Assembly (NCBI RefSeq): GCF_023638055.1
Contig: NZ_JAKRVY010000003.1
Span: forward strand, 300,143-334,881
Reading direction: 5' to 3'
DNA: 34,739 nucleotides
DNA from: Natranaeroarchaeum aerophilus
GTDB lineage: Archaea > Halobacteriota > Halobacteria > Halobacteriales > Natronoarchaeaceae
Shown here: one piece after another, positions 6,828-15,966 of the stretch
Numbering within the stretch: the first letter of the stretch is position 1
Layout: every line of letters starts with the position of its first letter
Position numbers and translations under genes: made by a program
Notes under the pieces: generated by a model
Database searches by the model: none
What the model was told of the DNA's origin: nothing
The model's input: only the letters and a program-made list of their open reading frames with translations

Positions 6828-8155
6828 ATCAGCGCAGTCAGCTCGTCGATCATCTGGGTTTCGGTGAACAGGACGACGTGGTCGTTCGCCTCGAACACCG
6901 TATCACCACGCGGAATCACGAGTTCTCCGTTTCGTGAGATCGCACCGATCACCACACACTCCGGAAGGCTGTCCATCGCGTCAGCGATTTTCCGCCCGAC
7001 GAGTTTACTGTCGTCGCTGATCTCGAGTTCGAGCACTTCCGCACGGTCGTGTTCCAGCATCGCGATCTTCTCCGTCTGATCGCCCCGGGTAAAGCGGATG
7101 ATCTCCTCGGCCGTCTCCTCCCGAGGGCTTATCGCGACGTCGATGCCGACTGCCTCGAACAGCTCCGCGTATTCGGTGTTCTCGATTATTGAAATCTTGC
7201 GCTCGACGCCGAGTTTCTGGGCGAGCATCGAGACGAGGAGGTTCTTGTCGTCGTGTTCGAGCGCCGCGACGACCATATCCGCCTTGTCGATGTGTTCACG
7301 TTTGAGAAACTCCATGTCCGTCGCGTCGTGCTCCCAGACGGACGTGTTCGGGAGCCACTCGGCGATGTCACGGGCCCGGTCGTGATCCTGTTCGATCAGG
7401 TCCGGGTGATAGCCGTGTTCCTCGAAGAGTCGCGCCGTGTGATAGCCGATCTCGCTCCCGCCGACGATCACGACCTCGTCGACGTCACTGCTCGACTGGA
7501 CGGTGTCCGTGGCGAACTGTTTCACCGAGCCCGGACTTCCGATGACGACGACTCGGTCGTGTTGCTCGATGACGGTGTCACCGCGAGGGATGATCAGTTC
7601 CTCGTCCCGGAAGACGGCGGCGAACGTGAGCGAATCCCATCGGTCCGCCTCGCGGACGGTGTGTCCGACGATAGGGCTGTTCGCCCCGATTTCGAACTCG
7701 GCCATCCGGACGAGCCCGCCGATAAACGAGTCGACATCGTGTGCACCGGGAAAGCCGGAGAGGCGGAAGATCGCTTCGGCGGTCAACAGATCGGAACTCG
7801 CCATGAAGTCGACGCCGAAGGCATCGTCCGCGTTCTGCCAGGTCTTCAGGAGGCTGTGACGCTTGACGCGCGCCATAGTGAAGATATCGCCGGTCGTCTT
7901 CGCTGCGCCACAGGCGACGATATTCACCTCGTCGATATCGGTCGAGGCGATCAGCATATCCGATTTCTCGATCCCGGCCTGCTGCAGGGTGGCGAGATCG
8001 GTGCCGTCGCCCTGAATCACCAGCGCGTCCAGATCGTAGGTCAGATCATCGACGAGCGCGTTGTCGCGTTCGATGACGACGACCTCGTGGGTCTCCGTGA
8101 GGTTTTCGGCGATCGATCGACCGACTTCACCGGCACCGACCACGATCACGCGCAT
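6824..8155 (-). CDS. trkA: TrkA: two-RCK-domain regulator of Trk potassium uptake
   Basis: A 443-residue cytosolic protein made of two RCK_N/RCK_C units. Each half has a Rossmann nucleotide-binding segment: GAGEVG at residues 7-12 with an acidic end of strand two (VVIERD), and VGGSEIG in the second half, where the GxGxxG motif is altered. Each half ends in a TrkA-C domain (SPIVGHTVREADRWDSLTFA; DSKLVGRKIADAMDSLPECV) with matching IPRGDTVIEQHDRVVV and IPRGDTVFEANDHVVL. Family knowledge: TrkA rings bind NAD(H) or adenine nucleotides and gate TrkH. It is divergent from the second trkH, its likely direct partner, and convergent with the APC-Usp gene. Confidence 0.95.
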   Translation of the reverse strand: MRVIVVGAGEVGRSIAENLTETHEVVVIERDNALVDDLTYDLDALVIQGDGTDLATLQQAGIEKSDMLIASTDIDEVNIVACGAAKTTGDIFTMARVKRHSLLKTWQNADDAFGVDFMASSDLLTAEAIFRLSGFPGAHDVDSFIGGLVRMAEFEIGANSPIVGHTVREADRWDSLTFAAVFRDEELIIPRGDTVIEQHDRVVVIGSPGSVKQFATDTVQSSSDVDEVVIVGGSEIGYHTARLFEEHGYHPDLIEQDHDRARDIAEWLPNTSVWEHDATDMEFLKREHIDKADMVVAALEHDDKNLLVSMLAQKLGVERKISIIENTEYAELFEAVGIDVAISPREETAEEIIRFTRGDQTEKIAMLEHDRAEVLELEISDDSKLVGRKIADAMDSLPECVVIGAISRNGELVIPRGDTVFEANDHVVLFTETQMIDELTALI

Positions 8156-8297
8156 GGGCTATCGTCCCCGTTCATTACTGTAGGAGTTGTGCAGGTGATG
8201 GTATGTGCCTTGCGGAGAGCCCCGGTCGCGTTTCGACGATTTCTTGACCCCTGAAAAGGTTGAATTCGGTAATGCACGTACTGGGAAGTGAGTATCC
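8156..8297. promoter_or_regulatory. Divergent trkA/trkH promoter region
   Basis: The 142 bases between the trkA start (8155, minus) and the trkH start (8298, plus) must hold both promoters. No strong TATA box or dyad stands out. AT-richer stretches occur near 8240-8270 (gatttcttgacc and ctgaaaaggttgaattc), about 30-55 bases before the trkH start. No additional ORF is supported here. Confidence 0.4.
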
Positions 8298-9830
8298 GTG
8301 AGATGGCAGATCGACTGGCGGGCGAGTCTCAGCCTCGTCGGAACGGTCGTGAAGTATCTCGCGCTCACGATGCTGATCCCGCTGACCGTCGCCGTCATCT
8401 ACTGGGAGGACGTCTGGGTGTTCGTCGCGTCCATGCTGATCGCTGTCACGATCGGGCTCTCGCTCGAACGGCTCGATCCCGATCCCGATCTCGGACCGGA
8501 AGAGGCGCTGTTGCTTGTTGCCATCTCGTGGTTTGCAGCGGCACTGATCGGTGCGATCCCATATCTGCTCGCCGGCTACGGCACCGCCTCGACGCTGGCA
8601 CATCCGGTGAACGCGCTGTTCGAGTCGACGAGCGGCTTTACGACGACCGGGGCGACCGTGCTGGGCGAGATCAGTTTCGAGCGACACTCCCACGCACTGT
8701 TGATCTGGCGACAGCTCACACAGTGGCTCGGCGGGATGGGAATTATCGTGCTGATGATCGCTATTCTCCCCGAGCTGGCGGTCAACGGCGCGCAGCTAAT
8801 GAGCTCGGAAGCACCCGGCCCGGAGTTACAGAAACTGACGCCGAAGATCGCCGAGACGGCGCGAGCGCTCTGGCTGGTCTACTTCGGCTTTACCATCCTG
8901 CTCATCTGCATCCTCTACGGGCTCCATCTGGCCGGACAGGCGCCGAACATGAACCTCTACAACGCCGTTGCACACGGCTTCACGACCCTCCCGACGGGCG
9001 GGTTCTCCCCGCAGGCCGACAGCATCGCGGCCTTTTCGGCGATCGTCCAGTGGGTAATCATCCCCTTCATGGTGATTGCGGGAGTGAACTTCGCGCTGTT
9101 CTGGCACCTGCTCCGCGGCGAGGCCCGTGAGATGCTCAACAACACCGAGTTCCGGGCGTACACCGGTGCGATCGCGATCTTCATCGCGATCCTGTCGTTC
9201 CTGCTCGCCCGCGGTGCCGCACCAGTCCTCGACCTCGGCGGCGCGACCGAGGGGCTTACCGAGAACACGGTCCGGCAGGCGGCGTTCCAGATCGGCTCGC
9301 TGATGAACTCGACCGGATACGCGACGAGCGACTTCGCACAGTGGGACGGCCACGCACAGATCTTCCTCCTCTTCGTGATGTTCGTCGGCGGCTCGGCCGG
9401 GTCGACAGGTGGTGGTGTCAAAGTCATTCGCTGGCTGGTCGTACTCAAAGCGGTTCGGCGTGAGCTGTTCGTCACCGCACATCCGGACGCAGTCCGTCCC
9501 GTCCGACTCGGCGGAAACATCGTTAGCGAGGATGCCGTCAGAGGGATCGTGGCGTTCACACTCCTGTATCTCCTCTTGTTTGCCGTCTCCGCGGTCCTCA
9601 TTTCGCTCGATTCCGCGCGGATCGGCTATCAGTTGACGGCGCTCGAAGCGATCAGTGCCTCGCTGGCGACGATCGGAAACATCGGACCGGGCTTTGGCTC
9701 GCTCGGCCCGTTCGGGAGTTATCTCCAGTTCTCCGACGCCTCGAAACTGCTGATGATCTTCCTGATGTGGGTCGGCAGACTGGAGATCGTCCCAGTTCTC
9801 GCACTGTTCGTCAGCGGCCTGGACCAGTGA
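8298..9830 (+). CDS. trkH: TrkH-family potassium uptake pore protein, second copy
   Basis: A 510-residue TrkH with all four pore repeats: FESTSGFTTTGATVLGE, AHGFTTLPTGGFSPQ, GSLMNSTGYATSDFAQW and ATIGNIGPGFGSLGPFG. The intramembrane gating loop is canonical (GGSAGSTGGGVKVIRW). The GTG at 8298 gives MRWQIDWRASLSLVGTV, aligning with the N-terminus of the copy at 850-2361, so I prefer it to later starts. Divergent arrangement with trkA suggests these two form the main TrkAH system, while the other TrkH sits in the Lrp/Usp operon. The two copies are clearly related but diverged, so this is not a recent tandem duplication. Confidence 0.95.
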   Translation: MRWQIDWRASLSLVGTVVKYLALTMLIPLTVAVIYWEDVWVFVASMLIAVTIGLSLERLDPDPDLGPEEALLLVAISWFAAALIGAIPYLLAGYGTASTLAHPVNALFESTSGFTTTGATVLGEISFERHSHALLIWRQLTQWLGGMGIIVLMIAILPELAVNGAQLMSSEAPGPELQKLTPKIAETARALWLVYFGFTILLICILYGLHLAGQAPNMNLYNAVAHGFTTLPTGGFSPQADSIAAFSAIVQWVIIPFMVIAGVNFALFWHLLRGEAREMLNNTEFRAYTGAIAIFIAILSFLLARGAAPVLDLGGATEGLTENTVRQAAFQIGSLMNSTGYATSDFAQWDGHAQIFLLFVMFVGGSAGSTGGGVKVIRWLVVLKAVRRELFVTAHPDAVRPVRLGGNIVSEDAVRGIVAFTLLYLLLFAVSAVLISLDSARIGYQLTALEAISASLATIGNIGPGFGSLGPFGSYLQFSDASKLLMIFLMWVGRLEIVPVLALFVSGLDQ

Positions 9831-10011
9831 TGAGATCACTGCCGTGACGTGTGCTCCGGCGGACCCTCTTGTTATCTAATCTACAATTTTGGAGAAAACC
9901 ACGGTACAAAACCCACATACTTCCTATCTCCTCAGTAATTAGGCGTATGTTTTTTATGACCAACTTCAGTACCAACGTAGAGAAGAAAAGATCGTGAATA
10001 ACTGATTCATC
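9831..10011. promoter_or_regulatory. Intergenic region upstream of the histidine kinase
   Basis: 181 bases without a supported ORF. The segment is AT-rich relative to its flanks. It contains gtatgttttttatgacc at about 9946-9962, about 50-65 bases before the kinase ATG, which could be a TATA element followed by a leader. No clear operator or hairpin was recognised. Confidence 0.35.
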
Positions 10012-11334
10012 ATGAGTACCAGCACCGGCGGGACCTCGACGACACTGCTGTTTGCAGGCCTCGGGAGCGCGCTGGGTATCGTTGCAGCGGGATCGGCGAT
10101 GATTGGTACAAGGCCCTTACTGCTCTCGGTAACTGGGTCCGTGCCGGGGAGTGTTGTCACCGTGCTGGTGGGAGTCGGTGCCCTCTGTGCCGGTTTCGTG
10201 CTGGGGATTACGCACGAGCGTCACATGACCGATGAATCGTCAGAAAGCCCGGCGACGGCAAGCTCGACTCCGGACCAGTTTCGGATGTTCTTCGAGCACG
10301 CCCCGATCCCAGCGGTTGGGGTCAGTATCGACGAGGAGGGGCAACCGGTCGTCGAACACGTCAATGCGAACTTCGAGGAAGTGTTCGGGTTCGACGCGGA
10401 GACCCTCAAAGACGAATCGCTCGCGGCGCATATCGTCCCGCCGGAAAAACGCGATACGTCGGCCGCTCTCGTCGGAGAACTGGATGACGGGTGCATCGTT
10501 GAGGGGGAAGTCCAGCGCGAGACGAACAGGGGCTTTCGCACATTCGCGTTCACGGGAGTCCCGGTCGGTATGGACGAGAGCGAAGTCGACGCCTACGCGA
10601 TTTACTCCGACGTCACGACCGAACAGGAGCAGCGCCAGCGGTTACAGGTCCTTTACCGCGTTCTCAGACACGACTTACGGAATCGTATGAACGTCGTGAA
10701 AGGGAATGCGGAGATCATCTGCGAGGAGATCACCGATCCCGAACTACGCGAGTGGGCCGAAGCACTCAGCGCCTCGGCGGACGAGTTGATCGAGCTCAGC
10801 AGCCAGACCAGACAGATCGAACGCTCGCTCGACGCGGGCGACTATGCCCGACACACCATTGATGCGGCAGACCTCGTAGAGGACGTGCTCGGGGAGGTCT
10901 CGACCCAGTATCCCGAGGTCGAGAGCCAGTACACCACGCCGGACGAGCTACACGTCGTCGCCAACGGCCTGATCGATACTGCGGTCAAGAACGCCATCAA
11001 GAACGCCTTCGAACACAACGTCGGTCCGGACCAGAACGTCGATGTTACCGTCCGCGCGGCATCTCGGAACTACGCCGAGATCAGTATCCGGGACGATGGG
11101 CCGGGGATCCCCGAGTCCGAACGCCGATTGTTCGACGGGGGAAGCGAGATCACCCAGCTCCAGCATGCGAGCGGGCTCGGGCTGTGGTTGCTCAACTGGA
11201 TCGTCACACAGTCCGGCGGCGAAATCGAACTCACAGATACGACGCCGACGGGAACGGACGTCCGGATCCGGCTTCCACTCGCCTACCGGGAGACGGAGCC
11301 TGCGGGGACAGCAGACGAAGTCGCAGGCGACTGA
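10012..11334 (+). CDS. PAS-domain sensor histidine kinase, orphan
   Basis: A 440-residue membrane kinase. Two N-terminal helices (about 11-32 and 46-66) are followed by one PAS domain (about 86-205, starting FRMFFEHAPIPAVGVSIDEE). The HisKA H-box is LYRVLRHDLRNRMNVVKGNA, with phospho-acceptor His220. The HATPase domain has an N-box AIKNAFEHN at about 328-336, a G1 box DDGPGIP at 361-367 and a G2 box SGLGLWLLNWIV at about 387-398. The H-box form is the one common in haloarchaeal kinases. There is very little extracellular sequence, so sensing is probably membrane or cytoplasmic through PAS. No response regulator is encoded in the window, so its partner is elsewhere. The downstream ABC genes start 144 bases later and need not be co-transcribed. 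Confidence 0.93.
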   Translation: MSTSTGGTSTTLLFAGLGSALGIVAAGSAMIGTRPLLLSVTGSVPGSVVTVLVGVGALCAGFVLGITHERHMTDESSESPATASSTPDQFRMFFEHAPIPAVGVSIDEEGQPVVEHVNANFEEVFGFDAETLKDESLAAHIVPPEKRDTSAALVGELDDGCIVEGEVQRETNRGFRTFAFTGVPVGMDESEVDAYAIYSDVTTEQEQRQRLQVLYRVLRHDLRNRMNVVKGNAEIICEEITDPELREWAEALSASADELIELSSQTRQIERSLDAGDYARHTIDAADLVEDVLGEVSTQYPEVESQYTTPDELHVVANGLIDTAVKNAIKNAFEHNVGPDQNVDVTVRAASRNYAEISIRDDGPGIPESERRLFDGGSEITQLQHASGLGLWLLNWIVTQSGGEIELTDTTPTGTDVRIRLPLAYRETEPAGTADEVAGD

Positions 11335-11478
11335 GTACCGGCACCGGTCCGACGCACTCAAAACCATATCCTACCGGCGATCAGGGATAGCACGCCGGCG
11401 CGGAATACGGAGGTTATCCATCCCCCCTCGAGAGTAAGCTGGGAGAAACAATGAGTAACTACCCTGTCCCATCGACGC

Positions 11479-12249
11479 GTGGGAATACTCGATCGGTCCC
11501 CAGCAACGACACGTTCGAGCGATACCGAGACGGAGGCAGGTGAGAACCGGCCACCAGCAGTCCGACTCGACGGCGTCAGCCACGAGTATCGACTTGCTGG
11601 CGGACGATTCCGGTCAGGCCAGACCCGCTCCCTGCAGGCGCTCCGGGACGTCTCACTCGACGTACAGCCGGGAACGATCGTCGGGATACGGGGGCCGAGC
11701 GGGAGCGGGAAGTCGACACTGCTTCATGCAGTCTCCGGACTACTCGTCCCGACGAGTGGCACGGTCTCGCTGCTCGGGATCGATCTCACCGAGCTCGGCG
11801 ACCGGCGGCGAGCACAGGTCCGTCGCCGTCACGTCGGGATCGTCTTCCAGGGCTTTCATCTGCTTCCCTCCCTGTCGGCCCGGGCGAACGTCGCGCTCCC
11901 GCTGGTTGGTGCCGGTGTCGGACGGACGGAGCGCCGAAAGCGAGCGAGCGAACTCCTCGACGCCGTCGGTCTCGGCGAACGCACGACGCACCTGCCGGGT
12001 GAACTCAGTGGCGGGGAGCGCCAGCGCGTCGCCATTGCGCGGGCGCTTGTGACCGACCCTGACGTGATCGTCGCCGACGAGCCGACCGGCGAGCTCGATA
12101 CGGAGACGGGAGAGACCGTCCTGGACCTGCTGACGGAACTCGGCCGGAACCGGGCGGTACTGGTCGCCTCGCATGACGCTACAACCCTTTCCGTCGCGGA
12201 CCGGGTTCTCTCCCTGCACGACGGGCAGGTGGTCGAGCGTGACCGATGA
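11479..12249 (+). CDS. ABC transporter ATPase, MacB/LolD type
   Basis: A 256-residue ATPase. The Walker A motif is GPSGSGKST (about 73-81), the Q-loop region is VGIVFQGFHLLPSLSARANV, the signature is LSGGERQRVAIARAL, Walker B is VIVADEPTGELD, and the H-loop is VASHDATTLSVADRVL. Most relatives have EPTGNLD, so Glu replaces Asn after Walker B. The first 25 residues are a polar extension. The GTG start at 11479 is adopted; an out-of-frame ATG at 11451 opens only a 30-codon ORF. The stop overlaps the GTG of the first permease by 11 bases, forming a three-gene exporter operon (ATPase plus two permeases). Relatives export lipids, lipoproteins or peptides; the substrate here is unknown. Confidence 0.92.
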   Translation: MGILDRSPATTRSSDTETEAGENRPPAVRLDGVSHEYRLAGGRFRSGQTRSLQALRDVSLDVQPGTIVGIRGPSGSGKSTLLHAVSGLLVPTSGTVSLLGIDLTELGDRRRAQVRRRHVGIVFQGFHLLPSLSARANVALPLVGAGVGRTERRKRASELLDAVGLGERTTHLPGELSGGERQRVAIARALVTDPDVIVADEPTGELDTETGETVLDLLTELGRNRAVLVASHDATTLSVADRVLSLHDGQVVERDR

Positions 12250-13459
12250 CGGCGGCCGCCGCGGCCGATTCAGCGGACTGGTCGGACTCGCCCTGACGCG
12301 CCTCTGGAAACAGGCGACCCGGACGACGTCGGGACGCCTCGTCGCCACGGTCGCGGGCGTCGCCCTGACGATTGCATTGCTCTTGCTCGTTACTGGTATC
12401 GCACTCGCACTTGCAGGCAACGGAATCGCGGCTGCAGACGACGCGGACGTCCGGATCGCCCCCACCGAGGAAACCGTCGTGGCGTCAGTAGACGGCGTCG
12501 AGGGGGTGAGGCTCGGGGCGACCAACGAAAACGCCGAATCGATCCGAGGACAGGAGGAGATCGATCATGCCTCGCCGGTACTCGTCGAATCTGCCCGCCT
12601 CGAACCGTCCGACGGCGACGAATCACAGATCGTACTGCTGGTCGGCGTCGTCCCCGACGACGAGCCTCGAACTGTCGCCGGGCTGTCGACTGCGGCGCTC
12701 GAACCGGGCGATCCCCACTACGCCGACGGCGCGTACGACGGCCCACGAGCGGAGGAACTCGTGCTCTCCGAGACGGCAGCCGAACGGTTCGAAGGCGACC
12801 CCGAGCGACTTGTTCGCGCCAGCGACCGAAGCGACCGGGATATTGGCTTCGACGTCACGGCGGTCGAAGCGACGGAGGAGAACCACTCAGTCGCGCTCGT
12901 TCACCTCGGCGACCTCCAGTCGCTGGCCGGGACGGAGAGCGACGGTCTCGCCGATCGAGTGCTGGTGTGGGGCAATAGCGATGCGGCCACCGCCGCGGGC
13001 GAAGATCGCTATCCTGATGCGACGGTCCAGCAAACGGCGGCGACGAACCCCGCGGCGCTGTTCGACGACGACCTCGCGTTCGCCACGAGCCTGATCGCGC
13101 TCGTGGTTGGAATCGGGATCTGTGCCTCCTTTATTACGACGACGATGGGGATGACCGTCGAGGAGGACCGGCAGGTGCTCGCAGTGCTCGAAGCCATCGG
13201 CTTTCCGGCGTACAGCCGACTCGCAGTCGTGGGCATTTCGACGCTCGCAACGACGCTTGCCGGAGCCGTGCTCGGGGTGGGACTGGGCTGGCTCGGCATC
13301 CTCGCCGTGAACCGCCTCGTCGAGGCGACCGTCGCCGTTGCCCATCCACTGTTCGTCCCCTACGCGGTCGGTATTGCACTCGTCTCGGGATTGCTTGCCG
13401 TTCCGTACCCGCTCGTCGTCGCCGCACGGACCACCGTCCTGGACGAGGTGGGACGATGA
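12239..13459 (+). CDS. FtsX/MacB-type ABC permease, first subunit
   Basis: A 406-residue permease with the MacB/LolC layout. One helix sits near residues 34-60 (LVATVAGVALTIALLLLVTG), then about 230 residues of extracellular domain, then three C-terminal helices from about residue 285 (FATSLIALVVGIGICASFIT, LAVVGISTLATTLAGAVLG, VPYAVGIALVSGLLAVPYPL). The cytosolic loop EEDRQVLAVLEAIGFPAYSR is the expected coupling element. Start chosen at the GTG at 12239, overlapping the ATPase end, since the residues before it read as the ATPase frame's shadow. It ends in a four-base ATGA overlap with the second permease. The extracellular domain is acidic, as expected for a halophile surface protein. Confidence 0.85.
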   Translation: MTDDGGRRGRFSGLVGLALTRLWKQATRTTSGRLVATVAGVALTIALLLLVTGIALALAGNGIAAADDADVRIAPTEETVVASVDGVEGVRLGATNENAESIRGQEEIDHASPVLVESARLEPSDGDESQIVLLVGVVPDDEPRTVAGLSTAALEPGDPHYADGAYDGPRAEELVLSETAAERFEGDPERLVRASDRSDRDIGFDVTAVEATEENHSVALVHLGDLQSLAGTESDGLADRVLVWGNSDAATAAGEDRYPDATVQQTAATNPAALFDDDLAFATSLIALVVGIGICASFITTTMGMTVEEDRQVLAVLEAIGFPAYSRLAVVGISTLATTLAGAVLGVGLGWLGILAVNRLVEATVAVAHPLFVPYAVGIALVSGLLAVPYPLVVAARTTVLDEVGR

Positions 13460-14670
13460 GCCGGAACAAAAACATCGTCCGGACGACCGCCATCTTCGGC
13501 ATCGCGGCGGCACAGCTCCGACGCTCGCCCGGTCGGACCGCCCTGACCGTGCTGGCTGTCGCGGTCGCCGTACTCTCCGTGACCCTACTGGCGAGCCTCG
13601 GTGTCGGCGTCGTCGACGTGGGCGAGGAGAGCCTCGGGGATGCCGACCGGGATCTCTGGCTCACGGCGGAGGGGTCGGAAACGGACAACGGAATCGTCGA
13701 CGCGAGCGAGGTCGCGGCATCGATAGACGACAGAGAGGACGTCCGAACCGCCGCACCGATCGCATTACACGACGTGTATCTGGGATCTGATGAGGGTGAA
13801 CTCCGGCGCGTTCCGGCGGTCGGCGTTCACGAGACCCACCGCGGCTACGGCTTCCAGGAGGGCGACGGTTTCGAACTCGAACCTGCGGATTATCGGGACG
13901 CGCCACGCTCGGACTCCGTGCGGAGCGAGATCGTCCTCGATCCGCGAACCGCCGCGGCGCTCGACGTCTCGGTCGGCGGCACCGTCCGGATCGGCGCGAG
14001 CAGGGAGCACGCCGACCGGGAGTTCACTGTCGTCGGCACGTCCGCCCACCACTCGACGCTACTCGGGGAACCCGCCGCGACCGTCCCGCTCGCCGACCTG
14101 CAGTATATTACCGGGACAAGCGGGACCGACCGGGCGACGTTCGTGATGGCAGATACCACGGACGACGCCGACGGCGCGGTCGTTCGCGACGAGATCCAGG
14201 AGGAGTATCCCGAGTACGCCGTCCGGACGAGCGACGAGCAGGTCGAGATGATGCTCACCGACAGGCCGGTCGTGATCGCAAGCGGGGCCACGCTGGTCGG
14301 TCTCGCAGTCGTCGGCAGTACCATTCTGCTGGTCAACCTGTTCGTCCTCGTCGCCTACCAGCAGCGTGACGAACTCGCCGCGCTGCGAGCAATTGGGCTT
14401 TCACAACGCCTGCTCGCCGCCACGATCGGCGCACAGGGGCTGTTCGTCGGGATCTTCGGCGGGCTGCTCGGGATCGCCGCGACGCCGCTGCTCAGAAACG
14501 TGTTGAACCGCGTGGCTGCGTCGACCGTGGGTATCGAAGGGTTGCTGATAACGCCGACCGAGGTGTACGTCGCCGGGTTCGCGCTCGCGCTCGCACTTGG
14601 CGGAATCGTCGCAGTCGTCACCGGCTGGCACGCGGGACGCTATGCACAACTTGAGCGGCTGAACGTATGA
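13456..14670 (+). CDS. FtsX/MacB-type ABC permease, second subunit
   Basis: A 404-residue permease of the same layout as the preceding one: first helix about 21-52 (TALTVLAVAVAVLSVTLLAS), a long extracellular domain, then three helices near the C-terminus (TLVGLAVVGSTILLVNLFVL, GLFVGIFGGLLGIAATPLL, GFALALALGGIVAVVTGW). The coupling loop QQRDELAALRAIGLSQRLLA is canonical for FtsX-like permeases. It overlaps the first permease by ATGA. Two distinct permeases with one ATPase suggest a LolCDE-like heterodimeric exporter rather than a MacB homodimer. It converges on the unrelated MacB-type permease on the other strand with a 37-base gap. Confidence 0.87.
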   Translation: MSRNKNIVRTTAIFGIAAAQLRRSPGRTALTVLAVAVAVLSVTLLASLGVGVVDVGEESLGDADRDLWLTAEGSETDNGIVDASEVAASIDDREDVRTAAPIALHDVYLGSDEGELRRVPAVGVHETHRGYGFQEGDGFELEPADYRDAPRSDSVRSEIVLDPRTAAALDVSVGGTVRIGASREHADREFTVVGTSAHHSTLLGEPAATVPLADLQYITGTSGTDRATFVMADTTDDADGAVVRDEIQEEYPEYAVRTSDEQVEMMLTDRPVVIASGATLVGLAVVGSTILLVNLFVLVAYQQRDELAALRAIGLSQRLLAATIGAQGLFVGIFGGLLGIAATPLLRNVLNRVAASTVGIEGLLITPTEVYVAGFALALALGGIVAVVTGWHAGRYAQLERLNV

Positions 14671-14707
14671 TCAAGCAGGCAGTGATACCGTACAGGTCAG
14701 ACGGCCA

Positions 14708-15964
14708 TCACTCGTATCTGAGCGCGTCGATCGGATCGATCCGTGCTGCTCGCCAGGCCGGGTACAGCCCCGAGATGATACCGACGGCGACCCCCACGAT
14801 GATCGCCAGGGCGACGTATTCGAGTGGATACACCAGCGGCAAGTCGATATACCACGTTGCTAGATACCCTGCTGCGAGCCCGAGTACCGTCCCCAGCACG
14901 GCACCGACCAGTCCAAGGACGACGGCTTCCGTCAGGAAAAGGCCGAGTACGTCGCGGTTCTGTGCCCCGACCGCCTTCATGATCCCGATCTCGCGCGTGC
15001 GTTCGGTCACCGAGACGAGCATGATGTTCGCGATCCCGATCGACGCGACGACGAGCGAGATCGCGGCGACGCTGACCACGAAGTTCTGTAACAGATCAAA
15101 GATCGCCTGTAGCTGCGCCAGTAACTCCCTGCTCGTCTCTAGGGAGACCCGAAGATCGTCACCCAGAAACTCGCTGGCGTCGGACTCGTTACTTTCGAGG
15201 TATGTAATCGCTGCGGCCCGCGCATCCGAAATCGCCGTCGGATCGGCCGATTCGGCCTCGACGATAATCAGAGTGAAACGGACGTCGTCGACCTCCTCGC
15301 CGTCCCCGCGACCGAGCTGTTCGGCATAGTACGGGTCCGTCGGGACGTAGATGCGGGGCGACTGCTCGAACCCCTCGAACGGACTCAACCCCTCCGACGT
15401 GTCGGTTCGCCCGACAACCTCGGCGTCGATCTCCTGGCCGCCCAGCAGCGTGATGGTGATCTCGTCACCGATCTCGACGTCCTCCTCGAAGCCCTCCGCG
15501 GCTGCAGGGTTGACCACCGCCTCCTGCGCACCTGGATCGAACTGACGGCCGTCCTCGAGAGAGCTCTCCCGCACGTAGGATGGGCCTGCCGCGATGACGC
15601 CGTCACCCAGCGGAACCCGTTCGCCACCGACTTCGACGGCCTGCGTCTGGAGCGGAGCGTACCCGTAGGCCTCGTCCACGTCGTCGAGGTCGCGGACGGC
15701 ATCGAGGTCCCGGTCGCTGAAGACCGGCTGGGCACCCGCACCGGGGCCCCCATCGACATCGGGATCCGCAGCCCACCCGTAGAGGTTTCGCTGGTCATCC
15801 GGGCTGATCTCTCCGAGAACACCCGCCTGCAGGCTCGCGCCGAGCGTGACGAACGCGACCACCGTCGCGACGCCGATGACGATGCCGAGAATCGTCAGTA
15901 CCGACCGGAGCCGATTGCCCCTGATCGTGCGTATCGACATCCGGAGGCTTTCGACTGGATCCAC
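14708..15964 (-). CDS. MacB-type ABC permease
   Basis: A 418-residue permease opening with SLRMSIRTIRGNRLRSVLTI and a first helix (GIVIGVATVVAFVTLGASLQ), the classic MacB N-terminus. Then come a periplasmic-core-like domain (about 45-290) and three C-terminal helices with the loop ERTREIGIMKAVGAQNRDVL. The start is GTG at 15964, two bases after the ATPase stop. An internal ATG eight codons later (MSIRTIRGN) is an alternative. It forms a two-gene operon with the upstream ATPase and would act as a homodimer. Family knowledge: MacB-like systems move peptides, lipids or hydrophobic drugs across or out of the membrane. Confidence 0.92.
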   Translation of the reverse strand: MDPVESLRMSIRTIRGNRLRSVLTILGIVIGVATVVAFVTLGASLQAGVLGEISPDDQRNLYGWAADPDVDGGPGAGAQPVFSDRDLDAVRDLDDVDEAYGYAPLQTQAVEVGGERVPLGDGVIAAGPSYVRESSLEDGRQFDPGAQEAVVNPAAAEGFEEDVEIGDEITITLLGGQEIDAEVVGRTDTSEGLSPFEGFEQSPRIYVPTDPYYAEQLGRGDGEEVDDVRFTLIIVEAESADPTAISDARAAAITYLESNESDASEFLGDDLRVSLETSRELLAQLQAIFDLLQNFVVSVAAISLVVASIGIANIMLVSVTERTREIGIMKAVGAQNRDVLGLFLTEAVVLGLVGAVLGTVLGLAAGYLATWYIDLPLVYPLEYVALAIIVGVAVGIISGLYPAWRAARIDPIDALRYE

Positions 15965-15966
15965 GA

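Noticed and set aside
11451-11543. 30-codon ORF from an ATG with GGGAGAA upstream, just before the ABC ATPase
   Set aside because: Overlaps the ATPase N-terminus in another frame, and the product has no recognisable features; it could be a leader ORF but the evidence is thin.
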